From Dyella_D sp052115385 (lineage in GTDB: Bacteria; Pseudomonadota; Gammaproteobacteria; Xanthomonadales; Rhodanobacteraceae), in contig NZ_JBFRGP010000006.1 in NCBI RefSeq assembly GCF_052115385.1, positions 1 through 64,000 of the forward strand: a stretch of DNA of 64,000 nt. The letters run 5' to 3'. The position numbers and the translations under genes were made by a program. The notes below the pieces were generated by a model. The model saw only the letters and a program-made list of their open reading frames with translations. It was not told the DNA's origin and made no database searches. Positions 40,850-49,593 of this stretch are shown here, one piece after another; within the stretch, counting starts at the first letter, position 1; every line of letters begins with the position of its first letter.

Positions 40850-43690
40850 TCAGAAGCTGTACCGCGCGCCGATCTGGAAGCGGCGGGTGAGGTTGGGGTC
40901 GGCATTGGTGGGTTTGCCGAAGTTGGTGCTGTAGAAGTTGCTTTCGTAAGCGTTGTAGACATCGCGATTGAACACATTCATGACGTCGAAACGCAGCTCG
41001 AGCGCCTGACTCTGGCCCCAGCGGAATTCCTTGGCGATGGAGAGATCCAGGTTCAGATACGTACGGCCGTATTCGCCGTTGTGGTAGTACGCGCAGTTGT
41101 AGTCGCAAGTCGCCGACGACTTGAACACGTCGAAAGGCATGCCGGAACCGTAAGTCAGGATGCCGCTCACGCGCGTATCCCAGGGACCGGACACGATGCC
41201 ATTGACCACCAGATGATGCTTCTCGCCCACATGGCCTCCGGGGTATCCCGAGGGCCAGACGTAATCCAGCGAGTAGTTGTCGTTTCCTTGCTGCCGCGCC
41301 TTTTGATAGGTGTAGGCGACGCCAACACCCCAGCCACTCGCTTTCGTATAGGGCTTATCGAGGCTGACCAGCACGCTGCTGGATTGGGTCTTCTTGTACC
41401 CGTTCTTGAGGATCCGGGTGTAGGGACTACCCGGCAGGGTGACGAAGGTTTGATCGTAAGGCCCGGCAATGGGCAGGCGGTTGGCCCAGAGCCAGGTGAA
41501 CTGGCGATACCCGAGTACGCGGGAAAGCGTGAGTGAACCCGTCCAATCACCCAATACCTGCCTGACGCCGAAACTGAACTGGTCCGTGTAGGGAAGCTTG
41601 GTCTTGTTGTTGATAACGTCGATTTCCTGGCCCAGTCCGGCTGCGCCGGAAGCCAGTAGCGAGTCGAGTCCAGCTTTGGTCAGGTAGGCAGGATTCCAGG
41701 CAATGGTTCCAGCTTGCGAAGGCGTTCCATCGGGATTCGCGGGGCTGAAGTTGAAGAGGTAATTCGGTACCGCCGAGTGAATGGGTTCCTGTGCGATCCA
41801 GTCGAAAGGCGTGTGGTCGAAGTAGCGGCCGGCCCCTCCGAACAGTGTCGTGCTTTGATCGCCGGCCTTGCTGACATCCAACGAGAAGCCGAGGCGCGGC
41901 TGGATGGCGCCTTTGTATCCGTCACGTTCCTTGCCGGTGCTGATGTAGTCCTGCAGCCCGAAATACTTCAGTGTCTCGTACTGCGCCAGCGGAGTGACAT
42001 AGTCGTTGTTGATGGAGTTGGTCTCGTAATCCCAACGCAGTCCCAGATTCAGCTGCAGGCGATCGGTAACGTCCCAATCGTCCTGGATATACGCGCCGAA
42101 CTGATTGGTATGCAGGTTTGAATTGGCGCCGTTCGGCGAGTACACCGCCTTGTAGGGGACAACAAATCCACCCGGATAGGTGAGTCCTTCTTGATAGACG
42201 TATGACGGCACGGCGTTGTTGTTCTGCTCGACGGTGACGCCCAGCGCGGCGTACTTCACACCCATTTTCACCGTGTGATCGCCATGCCAGGACAGGCCGG
42301 TCAAGGTCAGGTCGTCGCGAATGGTGGTCTGATCCTGGCCTTTGTTCTGCAGGCCGACTGCGCCGCCTAGTGTGGCCACGTTGTTCTCGTAGACCTGCTG
42401 GACCAGATCGGGATTGGCCGCCCCCGGATTCCATTTGGCGCGGCCTGCATCGAGGAGCAGATCGTTGGTCCAGCTGTCACCGCGCGACTGCCATTTCAGC
42501 AGCAGGTCATCGACGCGGTTCTTACGATTGGTGCGGCCGTCATAAGCGACTTTGTCACCGAAGCCCAGCACTTCGTTATCGCGGCGAGTGGTGAGGCTCA
42601 GATCGACGTTATTGTCCTGATTGACCTGCCAGCTCAATTTTCCGAAGAAAGTCTTTTCGTTGAACGGCGCAGAGAACGTGCCGTTGTACTGCGAGAAACG
42701 CGGATCGGTGATGCGTACGGTGTTCGCACCGACATCCTTGCGCTCGTCGTAATTGACGAAGAACGTCAGCGTGTCTTTCAGGACGGGGCCGCCCAGGGAG
42801 AAGCCGCGCTGTTGCCGGCGATAGTCGGGCTTCTTCACGTCGTTCTTCTTGTCGAACGAGTTCTGCGAAATCATCGCCTTGTTCTGGAAGTAGTCGTACA
42901 CCGAGCCGTGGAACTCATTGGTGCCCGACTTGGTGACGGCGGTGATGATCGCCGTGCCCGCCTGCTCGTACTCCGCCTTGTAGTTCTGCGTGAGCACGCG
43001 GAATTCCTGCACCGCTTCCTGCGAGAACGGGTTGCCACGGGTGGAATCCTGGCCGGCGATGCCGCCTTTGAGCACGTTGTTCTTGAGGCTGGCGCCGTCG
43101 ATGAAAACGTTTACATTCTCGGCTGATTGACCGCCCGCCGAGAAGGTTTTGGAATTGGGGTCGCGCGATACCGTCACGCCCGGCACCAGCTTGGCGAAGT
43201 CGAGGAAGTTGCGTTCGTTCTGCGGCAGCGTGTTGATCTGCGCCTGGGTGATGTTGGTGCCCACTTCCGAAGTGCGCGTTTCGATCAGCGAAGCGGCAGT
43301 GACGGTCACGCCTTGCAGGTTCTGTGCGTTTACCGCACTTGCGGCAGCGGCGGCATCGAGATTCAAGGTAAGTGCCTGGCCCACCTGCACGGTGACATCC
43401 TGGCTGGCACTCGCGCCGTTGCCCTTCGCTTCGATGCGATAGCTGCCGGGTGGGAGGCTGGGCAGGGTGTAGTTGCCGGCCGCGTTTACCGGCGCACGTA
43501 CGGTGAAGCCATTGCCACGATTGGTGGCGACCACTTCGGTGGGCGATTGCCCCTGCGGTGCATTTACATGGCCGCGCACCGTAGCCGTGCTGTTCTGTGC
43601 GAAACCAACGGCCGGCAACAGCGCGGCCGTAGTGAGCAGGCCCGCCAGGGCCAGCGAAATCTGTCGGGTCAATGCGTGTTTGCGTGCCAT
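40850..43690 (-). CDS. TonB-dependent receptor of the glucan locus
   Basis: The 946-residue outer-membrane receptor has a signal peptide (ending VGFAQN, about residue 32) and a carboxypeptidase-regulatory-like domain (33-110; TATVRGHVNAPQGQ, GNYTLPSLPPGSYRIEAKG). The plug carries LPQNERNFLDFAKLVPGV, FSAGGQSAENVNVFIDG and ITAVTKSGTNEFHGSVYDYFQN. The beta-barrel ends RRFQIGARYSF. It is Oar-like, and distinct from the receptor at 8806. Its position between the sugar operon and lacI makes it the likely outer-membrane importer of the same oligosaccharide. The ATG at 43690 is chosen because an upstream frame extension begins only at a TTG. Confidence 0.92.
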   Translation of the reverse strand: MARKHALTRQISLALAGLLTTAALLPAVGFAQNSTATVRGHVNAPQGQSPTEVVATNRGNGFTVRAPVNAAGNYTLPSLPPGSYRIEAKGNGASASQDVTVQVGQALTLNLDAAAAASAVNAQNLQGVTVTAASLIETRTSEVGTNITQAQINTLPQNERNFLDFAKLVPGVTVSRDPNSKTFSAGGQSAENVNVFIDGASLKNNVLKGGIAGQDSTRGNPFSQEAVQEFRVLTQNYKAEYEQAGTAIITAVTKSGTNEFHGSVYDYFQNKAMISQNSFDKKNDVKKPDYRRQQRGFSLGGPVLKDTLTFFVNYDERKDVGANTVRITDPRFSQYNGTFSAPFNEKTFFGKLSWQVNQDNNVDLSLTTRRDNEVLGFGDKVAYDGRTNRKNRVDDLLLKWQSRGDSWTNDLLLDAGRAKWNPGAANPDLVQQVYENNVATLGGAVGLQNKGQDQTTIRDDLTLTGLSWHGDHTVKMGVKYAALGVTVEQNNNAVPSYVYQEGLTYPGGFVVPYKAVYSPNGANSNLHTNQFGAYIQDDWDVTDRLQLNLGLRWDYETNSINNDYVTPLAQYETLKYFGLQDYISTGKERDGYKGAIQPRLGFSLDVSKAGDQSTTLFGGAGRYFDHTPFDWIAQEPIHSAVPNYLFNFSPANPDGTPSQAGTIAWNPAYLTKAGLDSLLASGAAGLGQEIDVINNKTKLPYTDQFSFGVRQVLGDWTGSLTLSRVLGYRQFTWLWANRLPIAGPYDQTFVTLPGSPYTRILKNGYKKTQSSSVLVSLDKPYTKASGWGVGVAYTYQKARQQGNDNYSLDYVWPSGYPGGHVGEKHHLVVNGIVSGPWDTRVSGILTYGSGMPFDVFKSSATCDYNCAYYHNGEYGRTYLNLDLSIAKEFRWGQSQALELRFDVMNVFNRDVYNAYESNFYSTNFGKPTNADPNLTRRFQIGARYSF

Positions 43691-43843
43691 GGCTTGGACA
43701 CCCTCCCTCAAGGGTTCGATACGACTGTGTTGTGGTTGTCGAGGCGCCGCTGCGCACCCCTGCGCCGTCGGCGGTGAACCGGTCCTTGCGGGCCGGCCCC
43801 CTGGTCTACCTCGCGGCCTGCTGTCCGAGGCCGCGCATTTCGT

Positions 43844-44851
43844 CTAGTCGTTGCGGCTGGCGCGCGTCGTCGATGCGCGCACCATCAATTCCGCCGGTAT
43901 GCGCACATGCAGCGCAGACGCGGCTTCGCCTTCGATCTGTCCGGCGAGTTGTTCGAGCGCGGCCTTGCCCAGCTCCGCGATGCGCACGCCGGCCGTGGTC
44001 AATGCGGGGCTGACGTAGCGCGCCATCGGCACGTCGTCGAAGCCAGCGACGGCGATGTCTTCGGGAATGCGCAGGCCGGCTTCGCGGATCGCCGCCATGC
44101 AGCCGATCGCCATCATGTCGTTGGCGGCGAACACCGCGTCGGGGCGTGGGCTCATCGCTGCCAGACGCTGGCCGGCGCGGTAGCCGGAGGCTTCGTCGAA
44201 CTCGCCGGGCAGCACGATCGGCTGCACGCCTGGCATGCGTTCGGCGAGTGCCTCGCGATAAGCCTGTTCGCGCTCGGCCACGTCGTGGTTGCCGACCGGG
44301 CCCTGGATGAAAGCGATGCGCCGATAGCCTTCGCCGAGCAGGTGCTGCACCACCAGGCGCGCGCCGCCGGCGTTGTCTACCGACAGCGCGGGGTAATCGT
44401 CGCGCTCCAGCACGGTGTTCATCAGCACGGTGGGCAGGCCGACGGGCAGGTTCTGGCGCAGGAAGTCCGCATCGGCGTGAGGTGACATCACCAGCAGGCC
44501 ATCGACGCGGCCCTGCATCGCGCGCAGCGCGGTGGCCGCTTCGGCGGCGCCGTCGTGCGAGCTGGAAACCAGTAGTTGCAGGCCGTGCACACGAGCCGCC
44601 AGGTCGATGCCGCGGATCAGCTCGGAGAAGAATTCGCCATAAAGGTCCGGCAGCAACGCGCCGATAGTGTGAGTACGGCGGGTGATCAGGCTGCGTGCGG
44701 CGCCGTGGGGGATGTAGCGCAGGCGGGCCGCGACTTCGCGGATGCGTTCCAGGGTCTCGGCGGTCACCCCGCCATGGCCGTTGAGCGCGCGGGAGACGGA
44801 AGCCACGGACACCTTGGCCTCGCGTGCCACGTCTTTGATGGTCACACCCAT
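43844..44851 (-). CDS. LacI-family transcriptional repressor
   Basis: The 335-residue regulator has an N-terminal helix-turn-helix and hinge (TIKDVAREAKVSVASVSRALNG, then RIREVAARLRYIPHGAARSL). A periplasmic-binding-protein-like sensor domain follows: TIGALLPDLYGEFFSELIRGID, GLLVMSPH, RRIAFIQGP, AVFAANDMMAIG and VAGFDDVPMARYVSPALTT. It should release its operator on binding a sugar. GGAG is five bases before the ATG. Palindromes of the LacI type lie 40 bp upstream of its own start (autoregulation) and upstream of the sugar operon, so it is the presumed controller of the whole locus. Confidence 0.93.
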   Translation of the reverse strand: MGVTIKDVAREAKVSVASVSRALNGHGGVTAETLERIREVAARLRYIPHGAARSLITRRTHTIGALLPDLYGEFFSELIRGIDLAARVHGLQLLVSSSHDGAAEAATALRAMQGRVDGLLVMSPHADADFLRQNLPVGLPTVLMNTVLERDDYPALSVDNAGGARLVVQHLLGEGYRRIAFIQGPVGNHDVAEREQAYREALAERMPGVQPIVLPGEFDEASGYRAGQRLAAMSPRPDAVFAANDMMAIGCMAAIREAGLRIPEDIAVAGFDDVPMARYVSPALTTAGVRIAELGKAALEQLAGQIEGEAASALHVRIPAELMVRASTTRASRND

Positions 44852-45242
44852 TGCCGCTCCAGGAGGTCCGGATTCGCCGGGAAGGCAACGTAAACGTTTT
44901 CATTGACGCTTGTAAAGCTTTTGCAAATCAAAGACTTTGCTGCATCGCAAAAATTTGTCGGCCAGAAGTTCTAGGCGACAAGGCTGGGGAACCAGGGAAA
45001 AGCCGCGGAAAGCCGTTGTTCTCGCCGAGGCGCGAGGCTGTGGCATCGCAGCATGGGCACGGAGAAGGATTCGTGGGGAATGAGCCTTGCTTTGAATTTC
45101 GTGCACTTAGCCCTTTCGGGGGATTGTAAAAATCCATAAGGCCGCGGTTAAATCACGGTTAATCCTAGTGTCATCCGCCGGATGTACCATGTATTTGCTG
45201 CGTACGTGAGAAATTACGTGTAACTCATTGAATTAGAAGATC
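44852..45242. other. AT-rich intergenic region upstream of lacI-like gene
   Basis: This 391-bp divergent region lacks a supported gene and is markedly AT-richer than its neighbours, especially 44880-44960 and 45080-45240. Besides the two palindromes near lacI, I see no recognisable RNA or repeat. Promoters for lacI and the SPFH-like gene must be here. Confidence 0.55.
44890..44901. promoter_or_regulatory. LacI-type operator upstream of lacI-like gene
   Basis: GTAAACGTTTTC is a one-mismatch version of the palindrome at 40746. A second AT-rich palindrome, TTGTAAAGCTTTTGCAA, lies at 44910-44926, about two helical turns away. Confidence 0.6.
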
Positions 45243-45698
45243 ATGATCGCTCTGCTATCCATCATCCTGCTCGTCATGGGACTTTCCGCCACCGCCATCC
45301 GGCACGTACCCGCCGGCCAGGTGGTAAGCGTCTATCGCCACGGCAAGCCGCGCCGGCTGCTGCAGGAAGGCACGCACATGGTGGTGCCGGGCCTGGACCG
45401 CATGGGGCATCGGATCAGCCTGGGCGGCCAGGTGCTGGAATTCCGCGAACCGCTGCCGGACGCCCACGACGTGCGCGGCACGGTGTACTGGCAGGTGCTG
45501 GAGCCGGAGCGCGCCGACGCGGTGATCGACCAGGCCGACCAGCTGATCCGCGGCGGCGCCCTGGCCGCGCTGCGCGAGGAGCCGGCCGCGATCGAGGCGG
45601 ACCGCCGCGACCTCGGCGCCCGCCTGAAGCTGGCCATGAACAAGGCGCTGCGCGACCGCGGCGTGATGGTGACGCGGGTCGATCTGGATTTCGCCTGA
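45243..45698 (+). CDS. Short SPFH/band-7-like membrane protein
   Basis: The 151-residue protein has one N-terminal transmembrane helix (about 3-19) followed by HVPAGQVVSVYRHGKPRRLLQEGTHMVVPGLDRMGHRISL. That matches the start of the band-7/SPFH domain of slipins and stomatins. It is much shorter than those proteins (usually 250 or more) and lacks the C-terminal coiled coil that drives oligomerisation. The frame ends at a normal stop with a terminator beyond, so it does not look frameshifted. The ribosome-binding site is poor. Confidence 0.72.
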   Translation: MIALLSIILLVMGLSATAIRHVPAGQVVSVYRHGKPRRLLQEGTHMVVPGLDRMGHRISLGGQVLEFREPLPDAHDVRGTVYWQVLEPERADAVIDQADQLIRGGALAALREEPAAIEADRRDLGARLKLAMNKALRDRGVMVTRVDLDFA

Positions 45699-45760
45699 AG
45701 CCATACGCGAGGCTGCCTGCAAAGAGCGCCCGCGCAGAAAGGGGAATTTGAGAGTCTTTA

Positions 45761-45786
45761 AAACCCGCTTCGGCGGGTTTTTCTTT
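45761..45786 (+). terminator. Rho-independent terminator
   Basis: AAACCCGC, loop TTCG, GCGGGTTT followed by TTCTTT, 62 bp after the SPFH-like gene. Confidence 0.9.
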
Positions 45787-45857
45787 GGGCCGTCGCTGGC
45801 GCCGCGCGCCGCGCGCCCGGATACTGCCGCCCTTTTCGCCACGCAGGATTCCCGTCC

Positions 45858-46487
45858 ATGGCCGACCGCGCCGCATTGCAGACCCAGCTGGAACGGGGCG
45901 TCGCCGCGCTCGGCCTGAGCCTGCCCGACGGCGCGGTGCAGCGCCTGCTGGATTACCAGGCCCTGCTCGAACGCTGGAACGGCACCTACAACCTCACCGC
46001 CGTGCGCGATCCGGCCGAGATGGTCACCCGCCACCTGCTCGATTCGCTGGCGATCCTGCCCCACGTGCAGGGCCAGACCCTGGCCGACCTGGGCACCGGC
46101 CCCGGCCTGCCCGGCATCCCACTGGCGATCGCGGCGCCGGGACGGGAGATCCTGCTGGTGGATTCCAACGGCAAGAAGGTCCGCTTCCTGCGCGAGGCGA
46201 TCCGCGCGCTGAAGCTGGATGGCGTGCGCGCCGTGCAGTCGCGGGTGGAGGACGTGCAGGGCCAGTTCGACTGCGTCACCGCCCGCGCCTTCGCCACCCT
46301 GGCCGACATGCTTGGCTGGGGCGGCCATCTGCTGGCGCCGGAAGGGATCTGGCTGGCGATGAAGGGCAAGCGGCCGGACGAGGAATTCGCCGGCATTCCC
46401 GCCGGCTTCGCGCTGCGCGGCACGCATGGGCTCAACGTGCCCGGTTTGGACGCGGAGCGTCACCTCGTGGTGCTCGGCCGCGGCTGA
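45858..46487 (+). CDS. rsmG: 16S rRNA (guanine-527-N7)-methyltransferase
   Basis: The 209-residue Rossmann-fold methyltransferase (GidB) modifies G527 of 16S rRNA using S-adenosylmethionine. It has YQALLERWNGTYNLTAVRDP and the RHLLDSLA segment at the N-terminal side, the SAM-binding LADLGTGPGLPGIPLAI (near residue 75) and LVDSNGKKVRFLREA. It is directly upstream of parA-parB, the common bacterial order. AGGA lies ten bases before the ATG. Confidence 0.96.
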   Translation: MADRAALQTQLERGVAALGLSLPDGAVQRLLDYQALLERWNGTYNLTAVRDPAEMVTRHLLDSLAILPHVQGQTLADLGTGPGLPGIPLAIAAPGREILLVDSNGKKVRFLREAIRALKLDGVRAVQSRVEDVQGQFDCVTARAFATLADMLGWGGHLLAPEGIWLAMKGKRPDEEFAGIPAGFALRGTHGLNVPGLDAERHLVVLGRG

Positions 46488-46563
46488 GCGCAAAGCCCTG
46501 TCCGGCGCGGGTTCCGATGGTAACCTAGCCCTCTTTTCCCACGTTCACGGCATCGACGACACC

Positions 46564-47421
46564 ATGGCTCGCATCATCGCTGTCGCCAACCAGAAGGGCG
46601 GCGTCGGCAAGACCACCACCGCCGTCAACCTTGCCGCGGCGCTCGCCGCCGCCAAGCGCAAGGTACTGCTGGTCGATCTCGATCCGCAGGGCAACGCCAC
46701 CATGGCGTCCGGCGTGGACAAGCGCGTGGCCAAGCCCAACGGCTGCGAGGTGCTGCTGGACGAAGCGCCGATCGAGCGGGCCATCGTCGCCACCGAGGCG
46801 CATTACGACCTGCTGCCCGGCAACGGCGACCTCACCGCCGCCGAATTGAAACTGATGGACGCGATCGCGCGCGAGATGCGGCTCAAGGAGCAGCTCGCCA
46901 AGATCGCCGACAAGTACCACACCATCCTGATCGACTGCCCGCCGACCTTGCACCTGCTCACGCTCAACGCGCTGACCGCGGCGGACGGGCTGCTGATTCC
47001 GGTGCAGTGTGAATATTTCGCGCTGGAAGGCCTGTCGAGCCTGCTGGAGACGGTGAAGGCGGTGCGCCAGCGCCTGAATCCGCAGCTGGAAATCGAAGGC
47101 CTGCTGCGCACCATGTACGACGTGCGCAACAACCTCGGCAACGAAGTCTCGGCGCAGCTCACCACGCATTTCGGCGACAAGGTGCTGCGCTCGATCATCC
47201 CGCGCAACGTGCGCCTGGCCGAGGCGCCCAGCCATGGCCAGCCGATCCATCTCTACGACCGCAGCTCGCGCGGCGCCATCGCCTATATCGGCCTGGCCGG
47301 CGAGATCATCCGGCGCGAACGCGGCCTCGCGGCAGGCGCCGCCGCCGAAGCGGCCCCGCCGCCGCACGACGACAGCGGCGAGGCGGCAGTCGATGCCGCC
47401 GCCGGCATTCACCAGGAGTAA
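46564..47421 (+). CDS. parA: Chromosome partitioning ATPase ParA (Soj)
   Basis: The 285-residue ParA/MinD-family ATPase has the deviant Walker A KGGVGKTT with both lysines (Lys11 and Lys16), Walker A' LLVDLDPQGN and Walker B TILIDCPPTLHLLTLNAL. It acts with ParB-parS in origin segregation. It lacks an N-terminal helix-turn-helix, so it is the chromosomal type. The C-terminal 25 residues are Ala/Pro-rich. It is separated by two bases from parB, with rsmG 76 bp upstream. Confidence 0.96.
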   Translation: MARIIAVANQKGGVGKTTTAVNLAAALAAAKRKVLLVDLDPQGNATMASGVDKRVAKPNGCEVLLDEAPIERAIVATEAHYDLLPGNGDLTAAELKLMDAIAREMRLKEQLAKIADKYHTILIDCPPTLHLLTLNALTAADGLLIPVQCEYFALEGLSSLLETVKAVRQRLNPQLEIEGLLRTMYDVRNNLGNEVSAQLTTHFGDKVLRSIIPRNVRLAEAPSHGQPIHLYDRSSRGAIAYIGLAGEIIRRERGLAAGAAAEAAPPPHDDSGEAAVDAAAGIHQE

Positions 47422-47423
47422 GC

Positions 47424-48290
47424 ATGGCCGCAGCGAAGAAACGAGGCCTCGGACGCGGGCTCGATGCCCTGCTTGGCGGCGGCGATGACGCACCCTCGGT
47501 GATCGAGCAGGAAGGCGAGCTGCGCATGCTGCCGATCCAGTACATCCAGCCCGGCAAGTACCAGCCGCGCCGGCACTGGAACGACGAGGCGCTGGATGAG
47601 CTGGCCGCGTCGATCAAGGCGCAGGGCCTGATCCAGCCGGTGGTGGTGCGCGAGATCGGCAAGAACAGCTACGAGCTGATCGCCGGCGAACGCCGCTGGC
47701 GCGCCGCGCAGCGCGCGCAGCTGAGCGACCTGCCAGCGCTGGTGAAGGACGTGCCCGAAGTGGCCGTGCCGGCGATGGCGCTGATCGAGAACATCCAGCG
47801 CCAGGACCTCACCCCGCTGGAAGAAGCCGACGCGCTCAAGCGCCTGATCGACGACTTCGACCTCACCCACCAGCAGGCTGCCGAGGCCGTCGGCCGCTCG
47901 CGCGCCGCGGTATCGAACCTGCTGCGCCTCACCGAGCTGCCCAATTCCATCAAGCGCCTGCTCGACGAGAGCAAGCTGGAGATGGGCCACGCCCGCTGCC
48001 TGCTGACCCTGCCCGAGCGCGATGCCGAAGCCCTGGCGCTGGAGGCCGCGCGCCGCGGCTGGAGCGTGCGCGAGCTGGAAGAAGCCGCGCGCCGCGCGCA
48101 GACCGCGCCCAAGGGCAAGGCCAAGAGCGCCACCGCGCGCGATCCGAACGTCGACGCGCTGGAGCGCGAGCTCGCCGAGCGCTTCGCCACCCGCGTGGAA
48201 GTGGCCCATGGCCGCGGCGGCCGCGGCAAGCTGGTGATCCACTACCACAGCAACGACGAGCTGGAAGGGATCCTGGGCAAGATCCGCTGA
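47424..48290 (+). CDS. parB: Chromosome partitioning protein ParB (Spo0J)
   Basis: The 288-residue CTP-binding clamp has an N-terminal KKRGLGRGLDALL motif, which stimulates the ParA ATPase. The ParB/Srx domain carries the ELIAGERRWRAA and LIENIQRQDLTPLEEA boxes. A helix-turn-helix (THQQAAEAVGRSRAAVSNLLRL) and a C-terminal dimerisation domain follow. AGGAG precedes the ATG. No canonical parS (TGTTTCACGTGAAACA) was found in this window by eye. Confidence 0.97.
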   Translation: MAAAKKRGLGRGLDALLGGGDDAPSVIEQEGELRMLPIQYIQPGKYQPRRHWNDEALDELAASIKAQGLIQPVVVREIGKNSYELIAGERRWRAAQRAQLSDLPALVKDVPEVAVPAMALIENIQRQDLTPLEEADALKRLIDDFDLTHQQAAEAVGRSRAAVSNLLRLTELPNSIKRLLDESKLEMGHARCLLTLPERDAEALALEAARRGWSVRELEEAARRAQTAPKGKAKSATARDPNVDALERELAERFATRVEVAHGRGGRGKLVIHYHSNDELEGILGKIR

Positions 48291-48409
48291 GGGACGCCGG
48301 GCCGGCCGCCGCGCGCCGGCTTGGCTCGCGGCCCGTCCCCCTACGCACTAGAATGCGCCCCCGGGGCGCCCTGCGCCCTCCTTCCCGCAAGAGCTAAAGG
48401 CTGCCTCTC

Positions 48410-49126
48410 ATGCCGCAACTGTCCGTGGTCGTGCCGGTGTTCAACGAGCGCGACAACATCCCGCCGCTGCTCGCCGAAATCGCCGCCGCCCTGCGCGGCA
48501 AGGTCGAGTTCGAGATCGTCTACGTGGACGACGACTCCAGCGACGACAGCGTGGCGGTGCTGGCGGCCGAGAAGGCCAAATATCCCGAGCTGCGCATCGT
48601 GCGCCACCTCACCCGCAGCGGGCAGAGCACCGCGGTGTGGAACGGCGTGCGCGCGGCGCGTTCGCCGTGGATCGCCACGCTCGACGGCGACGGCCAGAAC
48701 GATCCGGCCGACATCCCCAAGCTGCTGGCCGCGCGCGACGGAGCGACCGAAGACGTGCGCCTGCTCGCCGGCTGGCGCACCACCCGCCGCGATAGCTTCA
48801 ACAAGCGCATCTCGTCCAAGATCGCCAACGCGGTGCGCTCGCGCATGCTGCGCGACGCCACGCCGGATACCGGTTGCGGCCTGAAGCTGTTCGAGCGCGA
48901 AGTGTTCCTGCGCCTGCCCTACTTCGACCACATGCATCGCTACCTGCCGGCGCTGGTCAAGCGCGCCGGGTTCCAGAGCCAGAGCGTGCCGGTGGGCCAT
49001 CGTCCGCGCACCGCGGGCACCTCCAAGTACGGCATGCTCGATCGCCTGTGGGTGGGCATCGCCGACCTGCGCGGCGTGGCCTGGCTGATGCGCCGTGGCA
49101 AGGTCACCCGCGTCGAAGAACTCTAA
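48410..49126 (+). CDS. Family 2 glycosyltransferase (dolichol-phosphate-mannose-synthase-like)
   Basis: The 238-residue GT-A-fold enzyme has VVVPVFNERDNIPPLL at the start, the metal-binding DDDSSD and LDGDGQNDP segments (the latter the DXD-type motif) and GWRTTRRDSFNKRISSKIAN. It lacks the C-terminal transmembrane helices of GtrB-type enzymes, so it is probably peripheral to the membrane. It likely transfers a sugar to a polyprenyl phosphate for envelope glycan modification; the sugar is not predictable. A TAGAAT -10-like sequence at 48350 suggests its own promoter. Confidence 0.9.
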   Translation: MPQLSVVVPVFNERDNIPPLLAEIAAALRGKVEFEIVYVDDDSSDDSVAVLAAEKAKYPELRIVRHLTRSGQSTAVWNGVRAARSPWIATLDGDGQNDPADIPKLLAARDGATEDVRLLAGWRTTRRDSFNKRISSKIANAVRSRMLRDATPDTGCGLKLFEREVFLRLPYFDHMHRYLPALVKRAGFQSQSVPVGHRPRTAGTSKYGMLDRLWVGIADLRGVAWLMRRGKVTRVEEL

Positions 49127-49212
49127 GCGGTAGCGTTTCCATTCGTGCGCCCGGGCGTGTTCTGCGCGCCGCAGCGGCGTATGCTCGTGGACCGGTTCCC
49201 TCCGCCCGGGGC

Positions 49213-49593
49213 ATGGCCATGAGCATCGCCATCAAGCGCGTCTACGAGCCCACCGCCAAGAACGACGGCAAGCGCGTGCTGGTCGATCGCTTATGGCCGC
49301 GCGGCCTGAACAAGGACGATGCCGCGCTGGACATGTGGGCCAAGGAACTGGCGCCCTCGGTCTCGCTGCGCCGCTGGTTCGGCCACGATCCCTCGCGCTG
49401 GGACACCTTCCGCCACCGCTACGCCACCGAGCTGGACGGCAAGACCCGCACCGAGCACTGGCGCGAGCTGGTACGCGAAGCGGCGCACCGGCGGGTGACC
49501 CTGGTCTACGGCGCCAAGGACGAGGAACACAACAATGCGGTGGCGCTGAAGGCCTATCTCGAGGCCTGGATCAAGGGGCACGGTCCCCATTGA
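49213..49593 (+). CDS. DUF488 family protein
   Basis: The 126-residue cytoplasmic protein has the family signature: IKRVYEPTAKNDGKRVLVDRLWPRG near the start, ELAPSVSLRRWFGHDP in the middle and VTLVYGAKDEEHNNA near the end. DUF488 proteins have no established activity. Two in-frame ATGs at 49213 and 49219 are equally possible. The last 23 bp overlap the end of the convergent patatin-like gene, an unusual antisense overlap. Confidence 0.88.
   Translation: MAMSIAIKRVYEPTAKNDGKRVLVDRLWPRGLNKDDAALDMWAKELAPSVSLRRWFGHDPSRWDTFRHRYATELDGKTRTEHWRELVREAAHRRVTLVYGAKDEEHNNAVALKAYLEAWIKGHGPH

Noticed and set aside
43103..43114. LacI-operator-like GAAAACGTTTAC inside the receptor gene
   Set aside because: It encodes the conserved NVNVFIDG plug segment, so the match to the operators at 40746 and 44890 is probably forced by protein sequence. 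It would be reconsidered if synonymous positions proved conserved.
46488..48409. Search for parS near parAB
   Set aside because: No TGTTTCACGTGAAACA-like palindrome was found by eye in the window; the nearest hit (TTACGTGAAAC near 62369) lacks the left half.
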